This document shows, piece after piece, positions 9,742 to 18,240 of a DNA stretch of 64,000 nucleotides. Source of the DNA: Halorussus salinus. Its GTDB lineage: Archaea; Halobacteriota; Halobacteria; Halobacteriales; Haladaptataceae. A program made the position numbers and the translations under genes. Positions within the stretch are counted from its first letter, which is position 1. Every line of letters starts with the position of its first letter. The stretch is from positions 124,001 through 188,000 of the forward strand of contig NZ_SBIS02000007.1 in the NCBI RefSeq assembly GCF_004765815.2, written 5' to 3'. A model generated the notes under the pieces. It saw only the letters and a program-made list of their open reading frames with translations. It had not been told where the DNA came from and searched no databases.

Positions 9742-9764
9742 AACCGCATCCTTCGATACAAGTA

Positions 9765-9842
9765 ATGTCACCTCCCGACGGTCTCGAATCGAAGTTCCGG
9801 ACTCTCCGGCCCGAAGCGTCCGCCGAGGAGAACCCGCCGTGA
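9765..9842 (+). CDS. Possible 25-residue leaderless micro-protein
   Basis: The ORF starts MSPPDGLESKFRTLRPEA and ends after ENPP, 25 residues. It is too short for homology by eye. It is reported because a well-placed TATA box lies 27 bases upstream, the ATG would be at the transcript start, and it sits just before a TrmB-like regulator gene (49 bp to that ATG). It could be a real small protein, a leader peptide of the regulator transcript, or chance. Confidence 0.3.
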   Translation: MSPPDGLESKFRTLRPEASAEENPP

Positions 9843-9891
9843 CGAGATATCGCAACTTTTTGGCCAGCGGAGGCCCTTTACCTGACGCTTC

Positions 9892-10683
9892 ATGGCCCGA
9901 GAGATAGACGACCTGCCCGGCAAACGGGCCGCCGAGACGTTGCAGGAACTCGGTCTGACCGAGTACCAGTCGCGGTGCTTCGTCGCGCTCGTTCGCGTCC
10001 CGAGCGCGACGGCCAAGGACGTGAGTCGCATCGCCGACGTACCGTACACCCGCGTCTACAACACGGTCGAGGACCTACAGGCGAAGGGGTTGGTGGAGGC
10101 CCAAGAGACCGACCCCCGCGAGTTCCGGGCGATTCCCGTGGACGACGCCGTCCGGGCGCTCCGCGAGGAGTACGAGTCGCGGCTCGAAACTGCCGAGAAG
10201 ACCCTGACCGCGCTCGAAACCACGGGCGACACCCGCCACTCGGGGTCGTGGGAGATATCCGACCACGAGCAGGTCACGCGCCGCGCGACCGAAATCGTCG
10301 CCGAGGCCGACGACGAGGTCATCCTCGTCGGGACTGACGAGCGCCTGTTCGAGACGCAGGTCCTGCGGCGACTCGACGGCGCGGCCGACGACGCCTCGGT
10401 CGTGGTCGGCGTGCCGGGGCGAGACGCCCACGAGCAGGTCGAGGAGCGCGTACCCAAGGCCGACATCATCGAGTGGGACACCATCCCGGACAACGACTGG
10501 TCGCTCGGGCGCATCCTGATGGTGGACCGCTCGACGGTCCTGCTGAGTTCGCTCCGCGGGACCGACCTGCCGGGCGTCCCCAACGAGTCGGCGGTCTGGG
10601 CGCGGGGGTTGGACCACGGCCTCGTGATGGGAGTCAGCGACCTCCTCGTGACGCTGATGAATGCACGCGGTATCTACGAGTAG
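9892..10683 (+). CDS. TrmB-family transcriptional regulator
   Basis: A DNA-binding regulator of 263 residues. The N-terminal winged helix-turn-helix (about 15-80) reads LQELGLTEYQSRCFVALV then SATAKDVSRIADVPYTRVYN, the classic TrmB recognition region. A short coiled segment (residues 85-110) follows, then an effector domain with EADDEVILVGTDERLF that resembles the phospholipase D-like C-terminal domain of TrmB-like proteins. The effector is unknown; it lacks the long sugar-binding domain of sugar-specific TrmB. It ends 8 bp from the convergent cofC. Regulation of the neighbouring cassette or of F420 genes is possible but only inferred from position. Confidence 0.85.
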   Translation: MAREIDDLPGKRAAETLQELGLTEYQSRCFVALVRVPSATAKDVSRIADVPYTRVYNTVEDLQAKGLVEAQETDPREFRAIPVDDAVRALREEYESRLETAEKTLTALETTGDTRHSGSWEISDHEQVTRRATEIVAEADDEVILVGTDERLFETQVLRRLDGAADDASVVVGVPGRDAHEQVEERVPKADIIEWDTIPDNDWSLGRILMVDRSTVLLSSLRGTDLPGVPNESAVWARGLDHGLVMGVSDLLVTLMNARGIYE

Positions 10684-10691
10684 TCGGACGA

Positions 10692-11381
10692 TTACCGCCG
10701 GGCGGACTCGTCGGCGCGCTCGACGGTCGTCCGGCCCTCGTCGGCCGCGAGGTCGAACCCGGCGCGCCGGAGCCACGACCGGGCGCGACTCGTCCGGCGA
10801 GGGTCCGTTTCGGCGTTGTCCCGCTCCGACTCGGTGTTTCCGGGCGCGCTGCCGCCGTGAATCAGTATCTCGGCCAAGTCCGCGCGCTCGTCCACGTCGG
10901 TCGCCAGCCGATGAGAGTCCACCACCGTCGGGTCCGCGCCGACCGCCCGTGCGGCCCGACGGTGGTCCAGATACGAGGAGCCGTGATAGTCCACCCGGAA
11001 GTCGTCGTCGCGCGCCACCAGCGCGTTCGTCCCGCCGCCCCGGCCCGGCGCGAGAACGACCGCGCCCTCGGCGTCGAAGAGTCGGGCGAGCGCGTCGGGG
11101 GTCGCCAGCGCGAGGTCGGCCATCACGACCGCGACCGGGCCGTCGGTCTCGGCGAGGACGGCGTTGACCGCCTCGGTGAGCGGTCGCCGGTCCACGGTCA
11201 CGGACGCGTCGGTCTCGACCGGTTCGGTGGCCAGCAGTTCCGGGTCGCGGCCGGTCGCGCGAATCGCCGCGAGGAGATCGGCCAGCATCTCGTCGGCGAA
11301 CGCCGACCGCTCGGCGGGCGACAGCGCGTCGGCTAACCGGGTCTTCGGCTCCGCGGCGGCGTACGGGACGACGACTCGCAT
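10692..11381 (-). CDS. cofC: 2-phospho-L-lactate guanylyltransferase (CofC)
   Basis: Activates 2-phospholactate (or phosphoenolpyruvate) with GTP to give the guanylylated precursor used by CofD in F420 synthesis. It has 229 residues. The nucleotidyltransferase start [20 protein letters not shown] with [14 protein letters not shown] is typical of CofC, followed by VVMADLAL, the [11 protein letters not shown] loop and the SYLDHRRAA segment. The C-terminal 40 residues (from about 190) are Arg/Asp-rich and probably not part of the core. A TTAAG element about 30 bases upstream may be its promoter. It belongs functionally with cofG and cofH in this window. Confidence 0.93.
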   Translation of the reverse strand: MRVVVPYAAAEPKTRLADALSPAERSAFADEMLADLLAAIRATGRDPELLATEPVETDASVTVDRRPLTEAVNAVLAETDGPVAVVMADLALATPDALARLFDAEGAVVLAPGRGGGTNALVARDDDFRVDYHGSSYLDHRRAARAVGADPTVVDSHRLATDVDERADLAEILIHGGSAPGNTESERDNAETDPRRTSRARSWLRRAGFDLAADEGRTTVERADESARR

Positions 11382-11544
11382 GCTCGATTGCCAACTCGCG
11401 CGCGCTTCCTTAAGAGGCTACGGAATGGCGGTCGGAGCGGCGTCGCCGAGCCAGAACGACGCCGGTCCCGCCGCTCGAACGGAAGAATGTGTTCGAGGAG
11501 TCGCTACAGATTGCTAAAACGAAGATGACGATTGCTTTCGGACA

Positions 11545-11570
11545 GCGGGCGTTCGTCGGTGAACGCCCGC
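11545..11570. terminator. Strong hairpin in the 282-bp gap between cofC and the cetZ operon end
   Basis: Perfect 10-bp inverted repeat GCGGGCGTTC / GAACGCCCGC with a 6-base loop. It lies about 95 bases past the stop of the minus-strand secreted-protein gene and upstream of cofC. It could end or stabilise the cetZ-operon transcript. No gene was found in the rest of 11382-11663. Confidence 0.4.
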
Positions 11571-11663
11571 CGTCAGTTCACTCGGCGACCGGTGGGCCGA
11601 CGGTTTCGAGTCCCCCGAAACCACCCCGTCGAACGCGAACGACGGTCCGAAAGCGAGTTCGCG

Positions 11664-12452
11664 TCAGCGAAGCTTGTCGTAGTCGTCCTGTTGGTTCGAG
11701 CGATACCAGAGCGCACCGCCCACGATGACGACCAGCGCGAGGAGTCCCGCGCCGCCGTACAGTAGCATCTGGGTCTGTTGGCTCGACTGCTGGGAACTCT
11801 CGGCCTTCGACTGGGCCTCGTCGGCGAGGTCCACCGCGTTGCCGAAGTTCTCGGCGTCGAACGCCGAGACGGCGTTGTCGAGCGTGTCCTCTGCGCCCGA
11901 GACGCCCGCGCCGGAACTCTCCGCGGTGTCGATGGCGTCCCGAGCCGAGTCGATGGCGTCGCGGGCCTCTTGGCTATCCGCGGTGTACGGCCGGAAGCTC
12001 CACGAGTCGATGGGGTCGCTACTGCCGCCCTCGCGGACTTGGTTCAGGTCGGCCAGCGTCAGTTGCTGGGCGGGGTCGTAGGTGAAGTTCGACACTTCGG
12101 GCACGGTCCCCTTGACGACGACCTTGACCTCGTACGCGTCGCTCTTCTCTAAGGCGTGGTCGAACGACTGGCCGTCGTAGGACTTCTGGTCTATCTTCGA
12201 CCCGCCTTGGTCGAACAGTTGGACGGTCCACGTCACGTCCTGTAGCTCGGTCGTGCCGTTGAGCGTCCACGTGTCGTACTCGCTGAACGGCTTGGTGATG
12301 GTGAACGTCGAGTTCACGTCCGTGCCGACTTCCTTCTCGTCGGGCGCGCCGCTGGCCGACGCCGACATCGCCGCGGCGGGTCCGACCGCCGAGACGACCA
12401 GCGTGGTGGCGAGCAACAGCGCCAGTAGTTTAGAACAGTGGTTCGAGTTCAT
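11664..12452 (-). CDS. Secreted, membrane-anchored hypothetical protein
   Basis: No family recognised. 262 residues: Sec signal peptide (about 1-28, LLALLLATTLVVSAVGPAAA); an extracellular domain rich in Thr/Ser/Asp (30-150); an Ala/Asp-rich helical stretch (about 160-215, many DSA and DTA units); and a C-terminal membrane helix (MLLYGGAGLLALVVIVGGAL) with a short basic-acidic tail. Its start lies 23 bases inside the end of cetZ on the same strand, so the two are translated from one message. This suggests a surface partner for the CetZ cytoskeletal protein, which is inference. Confidence 0.75.
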   Translation of the reverse strand: MNSNHCSKLLALLLATTLVVSAVGPAAAMSASASGAPDEKEVGTDVNSTFTITKPFSEYDTWTLNGTTELQDVTWTVQLFDQGGSKIDQKSYDGQSFDHALEKSDAYEVKVVVKGTVPEVSNFTYDPAQQLTLADLNQVREGGSSDPIDSWSFRPYTADSQEARDAIDSARDAIDTAESSGAGVSGAEDTLDNAVSAFDAENFGNAVDLADEAQSKAESSQQSSQQTQMLLYGGAGLLALVVIVGGALWYRSNQQDDYDKLR

Positions 12453-13611
12453 CGTCGTCGTCCTCTACGAGTTCTTCCAAGTTCTCCTCGCTCTCCTCCT
12501 GAATCTCGTCGATGTTGTCCTGCGCCTCGATGGCGACCTCCTGTAGCTCCTTGATTCGCGGGACGTTGTTCACGCCCGAGAGGAGGACGACGCTGGCGAC
12601 GTACTGGGAGTCGGCGACGGGGTAGTCGCCGCCCCGGACTTCCATCGAACCGGTCTGCTCTTCGAGCCACTTCCGCCCGCGCTCTATGCCTTTCCGGTTG
12701 AGATGCCGGGGCGGACCGCTCAGCACGAGGAGGGCGCGTTCGGTCCCCTCGATTTCGCAGGGCAGGGTGAGGCGACCGAGCGCCGCCTTCCGGACGAGGC
12801 TGGTGATGCGGTTGGTGGTGTTGGCGGTGTCGGTCTGGGTGTCCTCCTCGCCGCCGGTGAACCGCGAGAGGAGACCGCTAGACGACTGCTCGTTCTCGAC
12901 CTCCTCGGCGGCGTAGCCGATGGTCGAGACGCCGCCGCCAGCGAGCGTGTTGATGATCTCGCTGGAGTCGACGACGCTTTCGGCCACCTCGTCGTCGCCG
13001 GTGACTTCGCCCGCGCCGAAGAGGATGCCGAACCGCCGGACTATCTCCTCGTTTATCTCGGCGTAACCGCCCTCGATGGACTCGCCGGACTGTCGCCACG
13101 CGTCGTTGTCGAACACCATCAGATTGTCCACTTCGCGGACGAACGTCTGGAACGACCGCGCGGCGTTCAGGGTGTAGATGCCGCCCTCGTCGCTACCGGG
13201 CAGGATACCGAGACCGTACACCGGTTCGGTGTAGATGCGCTTGAGGTGCTTGGCCAGCACCGGGGCACCGCCCGACCCGGTGCCGCCGCCCATCCCCGCG
13301 ACGATGAGGAACGCGTCGACTTCGTGGACGGGGATGTTGTCGATGGCCCCCTGCACCTCGTCGATGTCCTCCTCGGCGATTTCCGCGCCGAGTTCGTTGT
13401 CCGCTCCGACTCCGTGACCTTTCACTCGGGATTGACCAATGAGGACGCGATTGTCCTTGGGGACCTCACTGAGGCCCATCAGGTCGGCCTTCGCAGAGTT
13501 AACTGCGACCGCCGACCGGACGATGTCGCTTCCAGTTCGCTGGTCGTATTCCAGGAACTTGTCCACGATTTTCCCACCGGCCTGCCCGAAACCAATCATT
13601 GCAAGCTTCAT
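12430..13611 (-). CDS. cetZ: CetZ1-type tubulin/FtsZ-superfamily GTPase
   Basis: Archaeal tubulin-like cytoskeletal GTPase; in Haloferax CetZ1 controls cell shape and motility. 393 residues. It begins MKLAMIGFGQAGGKIVDKF, has the phosphate-binding T4 loop GMGGGTGSGGAP near residue 110, the NAARSFQTF segment and the catalytic-loop region near NRITSLVRKAALGRL. The tail (from about 365) is very acidic, as in tubulins. A longer in-frame start at 13731 was rejected because ATG at 13611 gives the exact CetZ N-terminus. The gene shares 23 bases with the following secreted-protein gene. A second, closely similar copy lies at 53.1 kb. Confidence 0.95.
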   Translation of the reverse strand: MKLAMIGFGQAGGKIVDKFLEYDQRTGSDIVRSAVAVNSAKADLMGLSEVPKDNRVLIGQSRVKGHGVGADNELGAEIAEEDIDEVQGAIDNIPVHEVDAFLIVAGMGGGTGSGGAPVLAKHLKRIYTEPVYGLGILPGSDEGGIYTLNAARSFQTFVREVDNLMVFDNDAWRQSGESIEGGYAEINEEIVRRFGILFGAGEVTGDDEVAESVVDSSEIINTLAGGGVSTIGYAAEEVENEQSSSGLLSRFTGGEEDTQTDTANTTNRITSLVRKAALGRLTLPCEIEGTERALLVLSGPPRHLNRKGIERGRKWLEEQTGSMEVRGGDYPVADSQYVASVVLLSGVNNVPRIKELQEVAIEAQDNIDEIQEESEENLEELVEDDDDELEPLF

Positions 13612-13768
13612 TTTCCGGACCGTGCTCCGTTGGGAGAAACACAACCACGAAGGGGTGATAATCCTTTTGGTCCGCACCACGATACCCGGAAATGGCGGGT
13701 TACACCGAATCGCGCCACGATAATCGGGCATTTACCGGTCGCTCGAACCGCCACCAAATCCCGAACAT

Positions 13769-13824
13769 GTCCTTTTAAGTTTATACCGAATCGGAGATGT
13801 GGTTCAACTAACCAGTCGAACCAC
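13769..13824 (+). promoter_or_regulatory. Plus-strand TATA box plus inverted repeat in the 311-bp cetZ-SDR gap
   Basis: CTTTTAAGTTTATACC (13771-13786) is followed by the 7-bp inverted repeat GTGGTTC / GAACCAC (13799-13805 and 13818-13824). No plus-strand gene follows; the SDR gene comes from the other strand. It may start a small RNA or antisense transcript, or be an operator for the divergent cetZ promoter. The remaining part of 13612-13922 shows no ORF of note. Confidence 0.3.
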
Positions 13825-13922
13825 GTCTGACGGCCGTCTGCCCGGTGTCAGACGTGCGTTTCTCCGACGCCTGCCGAGACCGTCGGGCGAAGCCTCGAAA
13901 CCCCCGGCCCGAACCCTCGGGA

Positions 13923-14810
13923 CTACCGACCGGCGATACCGAGGTACTCCGCGAGCGTCGTCAAATCAGCCTCCTCGACGCCGAACGCGTCGATGTCGTT
14001 GCGCGAGACGGTGTTGTCGAACTTCAGCGAGCGGTACTGGTCGCTCCCGAACGGGACGAACGGCACCGGGTCGGCCATCGTCAGGCCGACGCGCGCGAGC
14101 GGCATCGGCAGGGGCAGGACGGTCACGGACTTGCCCTCCGCGCGGTAGGCGAGGCGGGTCACGTCCGCGAGCGTCAGCACCTCCGGGCCGCCGATTTCGT
14201 AGGTCTCTCCGTCGTGGGTCTCCTCGACGCTCGCGGCCAGCATCGGCGCGAGGTCGCCGACCCAAATCGGTTGGAAGCGCGTGCGACCGCCGCCGGGCAG
14301 GGCCGTGACGTAGGGCGTCGTCAGGACCTTCGTGAACGAGACGAACTCCCCGCCCTCGCCGAAGACGACGGAAGGCCGGAAGACGGTCGCGGCCAGTTCC
14401 GAGTCCGCGACGACCTCCTCGGCTTGGCCCTTCGAGCGCAGGTACTCGGTCGTCGCGTTGGCGTCCGCGCCGAGCGCGCTCATCTGGACTATCTTCCGGA
14501 CGCCGTGTTCCTCGGCAGCCTCCACGACGTTCCGGGTCCCGCCGAGGTGGACCTCGGTGTGGGTGGTGCCGCCCGAGGGCTTGAACAGCGGCGAGAGCGC
14601 GACGAGGTTTATCACCACGTCTTGCTCCTCGAACGCGCCCTCGATGGAGTCGTACGCGGTCACGTCGCCCCGGACCGCTTCGACGCCCGGCGGAAGGTCG
14701 GCCTCCTCGGGGTCGCGTGCCAGCGCGGTCACGTCGTGACCCTCGTCGTCCAGTTCGCCCACGAGATTCGTCCCGATGAACCCGGTTCCTCCCGCTACGA
14801 GAATGTTCAT
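13923..14810 (-). CDS. NAD(P)-binding atypical SDR (NDUFA9/complex I-associated type)
   Basis: A 295-residue Rossmann protein. It starts MNILVAGGTGFIGTNLV, the GGxGFIG dinucleotide loop. DVVINLVALSPLF, the GTRNVVEAA helix and VFRPSVVFGEG follow. The Tyr-x3-Lys catalytic pair appears only as YLRSKG, which fits the atypical SDR-a5 group. Members are often annotated as NADH dehydrogenase-like or NAD-dependent epimerase; the substrate is not known. The promoter would lie in the 136-bp divergent space shared with tmk. Confidence 0.82.
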   Translation of the reverse strand: MNILVAGGTGFIGTNLVGELDDEGHDVTALARDPEEADLPPGVEAVRGDVTAYDSIEGAFEEQDVVINLVALSPLFKPSGGTTHTEVHLGGTRNVVEAAEEHGVRKIVQMSALGADANATTEYLRSKGQAEEVVADSELAATVFRPSVVFGEGGEFVSFTKVLTTPYVTALPGGGRTRFQPIWVGDLAPMLAASVEETHDGETYEIGGPEVLTLADVTRLAYRAEGKSVTVLPLPMPLARVGLTMADPVPFVPFGSDQYRSLKFDNTVSRNDIDAFGVEEADLTTLAEYLGIAGR

Positions 14811-14916
14811 ATCCGGGATAAGTACCGTCGGAAAGTAAAACTAACTGCCGCGACGGGCGTTTCCGGGACTCCGCGCCGACTCCCGACCGGCGGCGTCGGC
14901 GTCCCGACCCGCAGGT

Positions 14917-14925
14917 CTTTATACC
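14917..14925 (+). promoter_or_regulatory. TATA box of tmk
   Basis: CTTTATACC lies about 27 bases before the tmk ATG at 14947, implying a leaderless message. Confidence 0.6.
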
Positions 14926-14946
14926 GAGCCGAAACCACCACCGAGT

Positions 14947-15540
14947 ATGCTTATCACCTTGGAGGGTCTCGACGGGAGCGGCAAGACGACCGTCTGGGAG
15001 GTCCTGCGCGAGGAGTTCCCCGAGTTCGTCTTCACTCACGAACCGACCGACACGTGGTACGGCGAGGCGGTCAACCGCTCCATGGAGGACGACGATACCG
15101 ACCCGCTAGCCGAGTTGTTCCTCTTCACCGCCGACCACGCGGCCCACCTCTCGGAGACGGTCCGGCCCGCGCTCGACGAGGGGAAGGTCGTCGTCTCCGA
15201 CCGCTACTCGGACTCGCGGTACGCCTATCAGGCCGTCAGCATCGAGGGAGCGGTCAAGCGCCCGCTGGAGTACATCCGAGGAGTCCACCAGCCGTGGACG
15301 CGGCCGCCGGACGCGACGCTGTACTTCGACGTGGACCCCGAGACGGGCGCGGCCCGGAGCGGCGCGACCAACAAGTTCGAGCAGGCCGCGTTCCTGAGTC
15401 AGGTCGAGTCCAATTACGAGCGACTGCGCAACGCCGAACCCGAGCGGTTCGTCCGCATCGACGCCTCCCGGTCGCCCGAGGAGGTCATCGACTCGGCGGT
15501 GGACGTGGTAGAGCGCCTGCTCTCGGAGCGCGACGAATAG
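14947..15540 (+). CDS. tmk: Thymidylate kinase
   Basis: Converts dTMP to dTDP with ATP for DNA synthesis. 197 residues, usual family length. Walker [10 protein letters not shown] at 7-15; [11 protein letters not shown], the conserved DRY/Tmk signature, near 90; the lid region contains [13 protein letters not shown]. All catalytic parts look intact. A small membrane protein gene follows 30 bp downstream on the same strand. Confidence 0.95.
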   Translation: MLITLEGLDGSGKTTVWEVLREEFPEFVFTHEPTDTWYGEAVNRSMEDDDTDPLAELFLFTADHAAHLSETVRPALDEGKVVVSDRYSDSRYAYQAVSIEGAVKRPLEYIRGVHQPWTRPPDATLYFDVDPETGAARSGATNKFEQAAFLSQVESNYERLRNAEPERFVRIDASRSPEEVIDSAVDVVERLLSERDE

Positions 15541-15570
15541 CCTTTGACCCTCGGTGGCGTAGCACACGCC

Positions 15571-16023
15571 ATGGCAGACGAGGACGCCGGTCGGAGTCGA
15601 GCCAGCGAGCGCGGCCGACGCGACCGCGACCGACGCGACCGCGACGACGAGACGGGGTTTCGCTTCTCGCTCCCGCCGGTGGTCCTCCCGGAGATGCGAC
15701 TTCCCGAGCGCATCCGCCTCGTCTTTCCGATTCCCGACCCGCCCGAGAAGGTCTCGCGGCCGACGAAGGTCCGGGTCTCGTGGGTTCTGCTCGCGGTCGT
15801 CCTCGCGGACGCGCTGGACGCCGCCGTCGTCCTCGCGGCGGGTCCCGAGACGCTGACGTGGGCGCGAGCGGCGGTCGGCCTCGTCGCCGCGGCGTTCCTC
15901 GTCGGCGGGCCGGGACTCCTCTACGCGTGGGAACTGCTGGCGGTGCTGGGCGGTCTCGGGTGGCTCTCGGTCGCGCCGACGCTGACGGTGCTGGTGTTGG
16001 CCCGAATCGTGCTGTCACAGTAA
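15571..16023 (+). CDS. Haloarchaeal small membrane protein of unknown function
   Basis: Not recognised. 150 residues: a strongly charged N-terminus (1-30, alternating Arg and Asp/Glu), a proline-rich conserved-looking stretch (LPPVVLPEMRLPERIRLVF, 34-55), and three hydrophobic segments from about 70 to the end. The start at 15571 was chosen over 15544, which would only add nine non-conserved residues. It is probably co-transcribed with tmk (30-bp gap). No catalytic residues stand out. Confidence 0.65.
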   Translation: MADEDAGRSRASERGRRDRDRRDRDDETGFRFSLPPVVLPEMRLPERIRLVFPIPDPPEKVSRPTKVRVSWVLLAVVLADALDAAVVLAAGPETLTWARAAVGLVAAAFLVGGPGLLYAWELLAVLGGLGWLSVAPTLTVLVLARIVLSQ

Positions 16024-16054
16024 TTCGGCGGGGTTTCTGGGTGGATTTCGGACG

Positions 16055-16113
16055 CTCCTCGGCGCGCGGCGGCGGTGCGGTGCTGTGCGGCGTGACCGGA
16101 GTCGGCAGTAGTC
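16055..16113 (+). repeat. Shortened copy of the dispersed intergenic repeat
   Basis: Holds CTCCTCGGCGCGCGG followed directly by GCGGTGCTGTGCGG and GAGTCGGCAGTAG. Both ends match the copy at 31.3 kb, while the central GCGAGGGACGAG and GGTTGGGGAGG blocks are missing. It looks like an internally deleted member of the family described at 31285, 45367 and 49278. Confidence 0.5.
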
Positions 16114-16184
16114 CGGTTCGACTCGCCTCACATCGACTTCTTCACCCTTCGTTCGAGTACAGTCGAGACTCCACAGATAATCGC

Positions 16185-16193
16185 CTTTTTACC
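16185..16193 (+). promoter_or_regulatory. TATA box of deoC
   Basis: CTTTTTACC lies about 28 bases before the deoC ATG at 16216; a leaderless start is expected. Confidence 0.55.
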
Positions 16194-16215
16194 GTCACGG
16201 CGTCTCGTCCCGAGC

Positions 16216-16857
16216 ATGAACGACGCGGAACTCGCCGCGAAGATAGACCACACCGTCCTCGGACCGGAGACGACCCTCGCCGACGTGGAGGAACTCCTCG
16301 ACGCGGCCGCGGAGTACGGCATGAACGCCTGCATCCCGCCGTGCTACGTCGCCGAGGCCGACGAGTACGCACCGGACGTGACCCTCGCCACGGTAATCGG
16401 CTTCCCGCACGGTCAGCACGCCACCGCGGCCAAGCGCGAGGAGGCCGTCCTCGCCTACGAAGACGGCGCGGACGAGTTGGATATGGTCATCAACGTCGGC
16501 CGTCTGAAGGCCGGAGACCACGAGACGGTTCGCGAGGACATCGAGGAGGTCGTCGCCGCGGTCCCGATTCCGGTGAAGGTCATCATCGAGACGGCGCTGC
16601 TCACCGACGACGAGAAACACGCCGCCTGCGAGGCCGCCGAGGAGGCCGACGCGGCGTTCGTCAAGACCTCGACCGGGTTCGCCGACGGCGGTGCCGAAGT
16701 CGCGGACGTGGAACTGATGAGCGAGTACCTGCCGGTGAAAGCCAGCGGCGGCGTCGGCAACTACGAGCAGGCGAAGGCGATGTTCGACGCGGGGGCCGAG
16801 CGCATCGGCGCGAGTTCGGGCGTCGAAATCGTCGAAGACTTCCGGAACAACTACTGA
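16216..16857 (+). CDS. deoC: Deoxyribose-phosphate aldolase
   Basis: Cleaves 2-deoxyribose 5-phosphate to glyceraldehyde 3-phosphate and acetaldehyde in nucleoside breakdown. 213 residues, a typical length. [11 protein letters not shown] at the N-terminus, [18 protein letters not shown], the Schiff-base lysine region [10 protein letters not shown], and FVKTSTGF with the second lysine near 153, then KASGGV. All are class I DeoC landmarks. It is transcribed from its own promoter and followed by an inverted-repeat region. Confidence 0.95.
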   Translation: MNDAELAAKIDHTVLGPETTLADVEELLDAAAEYGMNACIPPCYVAEADEYAPDVTLATVIGFPHGQHATAAKREEAVLAYEDGADELDMVINVGRLKAGDHETVREDIEEVVAAVPIPVKVIIETALLTDDEKHAACEAAEEADAAFVKTSTGFADGGAEVADVELMSEYLPVKASGGVGNYEQAKAMFDAGAERIGASSGVEIVEDFRNNY

Positions 16858-16862
16858 TAGGG

Positions 16863-16961
16863 ATTATCGTAGCAAGCTATAGATTCGTGCGACCATTCTC
16901 TGCGTAATCGAGCGACGGCACCCGCAGTCAGCGTAGTGAATCTCCGCAGTTCTACGATAAT
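16863..16961. repeat. Widely spaced 9-bp inverted repeat after deoC
   Basis: ATTATCGTA (16863-16871) and its exact complement TACGATAAT (16953-16961) flank 81 bases in the convergent gap between deoC and the next gene. The arms are AT-rich against a GC-rich background. It could be the ends of a tiny element, a bidirectional terminator part, or chance. Confidence 0.3.
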
Positions 16962-17018
16962 ACCTATGAGCGCCAGCGACCGGGTGTCAACGACCGAGTG
17001 TCCGCGACCGGGCGGCGT

Positions 17019-17789
17019 TCAGTCGTCGTCACCCGACGGCGACCCTTGGCTTTGCTGGGACGACATGCTCGATGCGCCGCTCCGGGCGGTGCCCGCCCAG
17101 CGGTTCATGTTGTTGGCGATGTAGTCTTTACTCCCCCAGCCGAAGCCGACGCCGATGGCGAGCGCGAGGCCCGCGGCGAGTCCCCACGCGAGGGCTTGGG
17201 CGAAGATGTACAGCAGTTCCACGTCGATGCCCATCGTGTCCAGACCGATGACGACCGCGGTGAAGTACAGGAACATCCGGACGCCGTTGGCGAAGTACTT
17301 CGCGTAGGCGGTCTGGGTGGCCGCGCGCGTTCGTTCGATGGCGTCACCGATGAAGTCCGAGACGATGAACCCGCCGATGATGACCAGCAGTCCGGCGACG
17401 AACGCCGGGAGGTACGACACCGCGGTCGCTATCCACTCCGAGAGAATCGGGATGGCGAGCGTGTTCGCGGCCGCGAGGACGGCCAGCGCGTAGACGAACC
17501 ACGCGGTGACCTTCCCGAGGAAGTTCGACAGCGCGTCGCGTGAGTCGCCCATCATCCGGCCGATGGGCGTGCCGCGGGCGCTCCGGTCGAGTCCGGCCTT
17601 GTCGGCGACGCCAGCGACGACCTTCCCGAGGGCTTTCCCGACGACCCATCCGATGAGCAGGATGACGATAGCGCCGACGAGTCTCGGGAGCGCCGCGATA
17701 ATTTCCGAGAAGGCGTTTCCGAGCCAGTCGGGGACGTTTCCGAACAGTTCTCCGCCGTCCGCTTGCAGTAGTACGTTTGGTCCGTTCAT
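17019..17789 (-). CDS. Mechanosensitive-channel-like conserved TM-helix protein
   Basis: 256-residue membrane protein with about five hydrophobic helices, four of them in repeated units of the PF05552-type (conserved TM helix) seen in small MscS-like proteins of archaea. ALPRLVGAIVILLIGWVVGKALGKV and GWGLAAGLALAIGVGFGWGSKDY carry the Gly/Ala-rich pore-helix character. The C-terminus (about 225-256) is Ser/Gln-rich and likely cytoplasmic. It probably releases osmolytes or stabilises the membrane under stress (inference). A 7-bp inverted repeat sits in the leader just before its ATG. Confidence 0.75.
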   Translation of the reverse strand: MNGPNVLLQADGGELFGNVPDWLGNAFSEIIAALPRLVGAIVILLIGWVVGKALGKVVAGVADKAGLDRSARGTPIGRMMGDSRDALSNFLGKVTAWFVYALAVLAAANTLAIPILSEWIATAVSYLPAFVAGLLVIIGGFIVSDFIGDAIERTRAATQTAYAKYFANGVRMFLYFTAVVIGLDTMGIDVELLYIFAQALAWGLAAGLALAIGVGFGWGSKDYIANNMNRWAGTARSGASSMSSQQSQGSPSGDDD

Positions 17790-18240
17790 GTGTTCTCACC
17801 GGAATCGCTCCGGTGTCAGAGCGAGGGTCCCGGCGTAGTTTGTTCTTGGCCGCATACCGATTTCGGACGCTCGGGCGGGGCGAGTCGGTTTTCAGAGCCT
17901 GAGCGCCGTAGTCGCGAGCTAGTGTAAGATTTCGGCCTATTCGGCCGGGCGGGCGAGACGCGACGTGAAACGAGACGAAACGAACGCGTGATTGAAAATT
18001 CGACGGAATAAATCGACCGGTGAGCGTGCGACCGCCGGGAAACTGACCGACGCGACGGCGGTCGGACCGACGTAGCCACGACCGGTTGACTCGTCTCCGC
18101 TCCGGAACGAAACCCGACCGCGTGCCGCGCCGCCGCGACCGTCGGCGGTCCCGGCCAACGTGTTTCGATTGGGGCAGGTGAAATCGACGTTTTCTACGAC
18201 GCCGAAAGACCGAGAGAATGCGGGCCGGACCCGAGGAGAC
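17790..18240. other. 451-bp gene-free stretch with leader hairpin
   Basis: No convincing ORF or structured RNA was recognised. CACCGGA / TCCGGTG (17797-17803 and 17809-17815, 5-base loop) would form a stem 8 bases before the start codon of the minus-strand gene and could affect its translation. The AT-richer patch at 17990-18015 may hold promoter elements. The rest is GC-rich with many CGAC/GTCG words. Confidence 0.4.

Noticed and set aside
13845-16907. A 1020-codon open frame on the plus strand
   Set aside because: It runs across four better genes on both strands and reads as Arg/Gly/Pro-rich shadow sequence without any family motif; long open shadows are expected at this GC content.
17790-18240. 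A structured RNA such as RNase P or 7S RNA in the long gap
   Set aside because: None of the conserved cores of these RNAs could be found on either strand.
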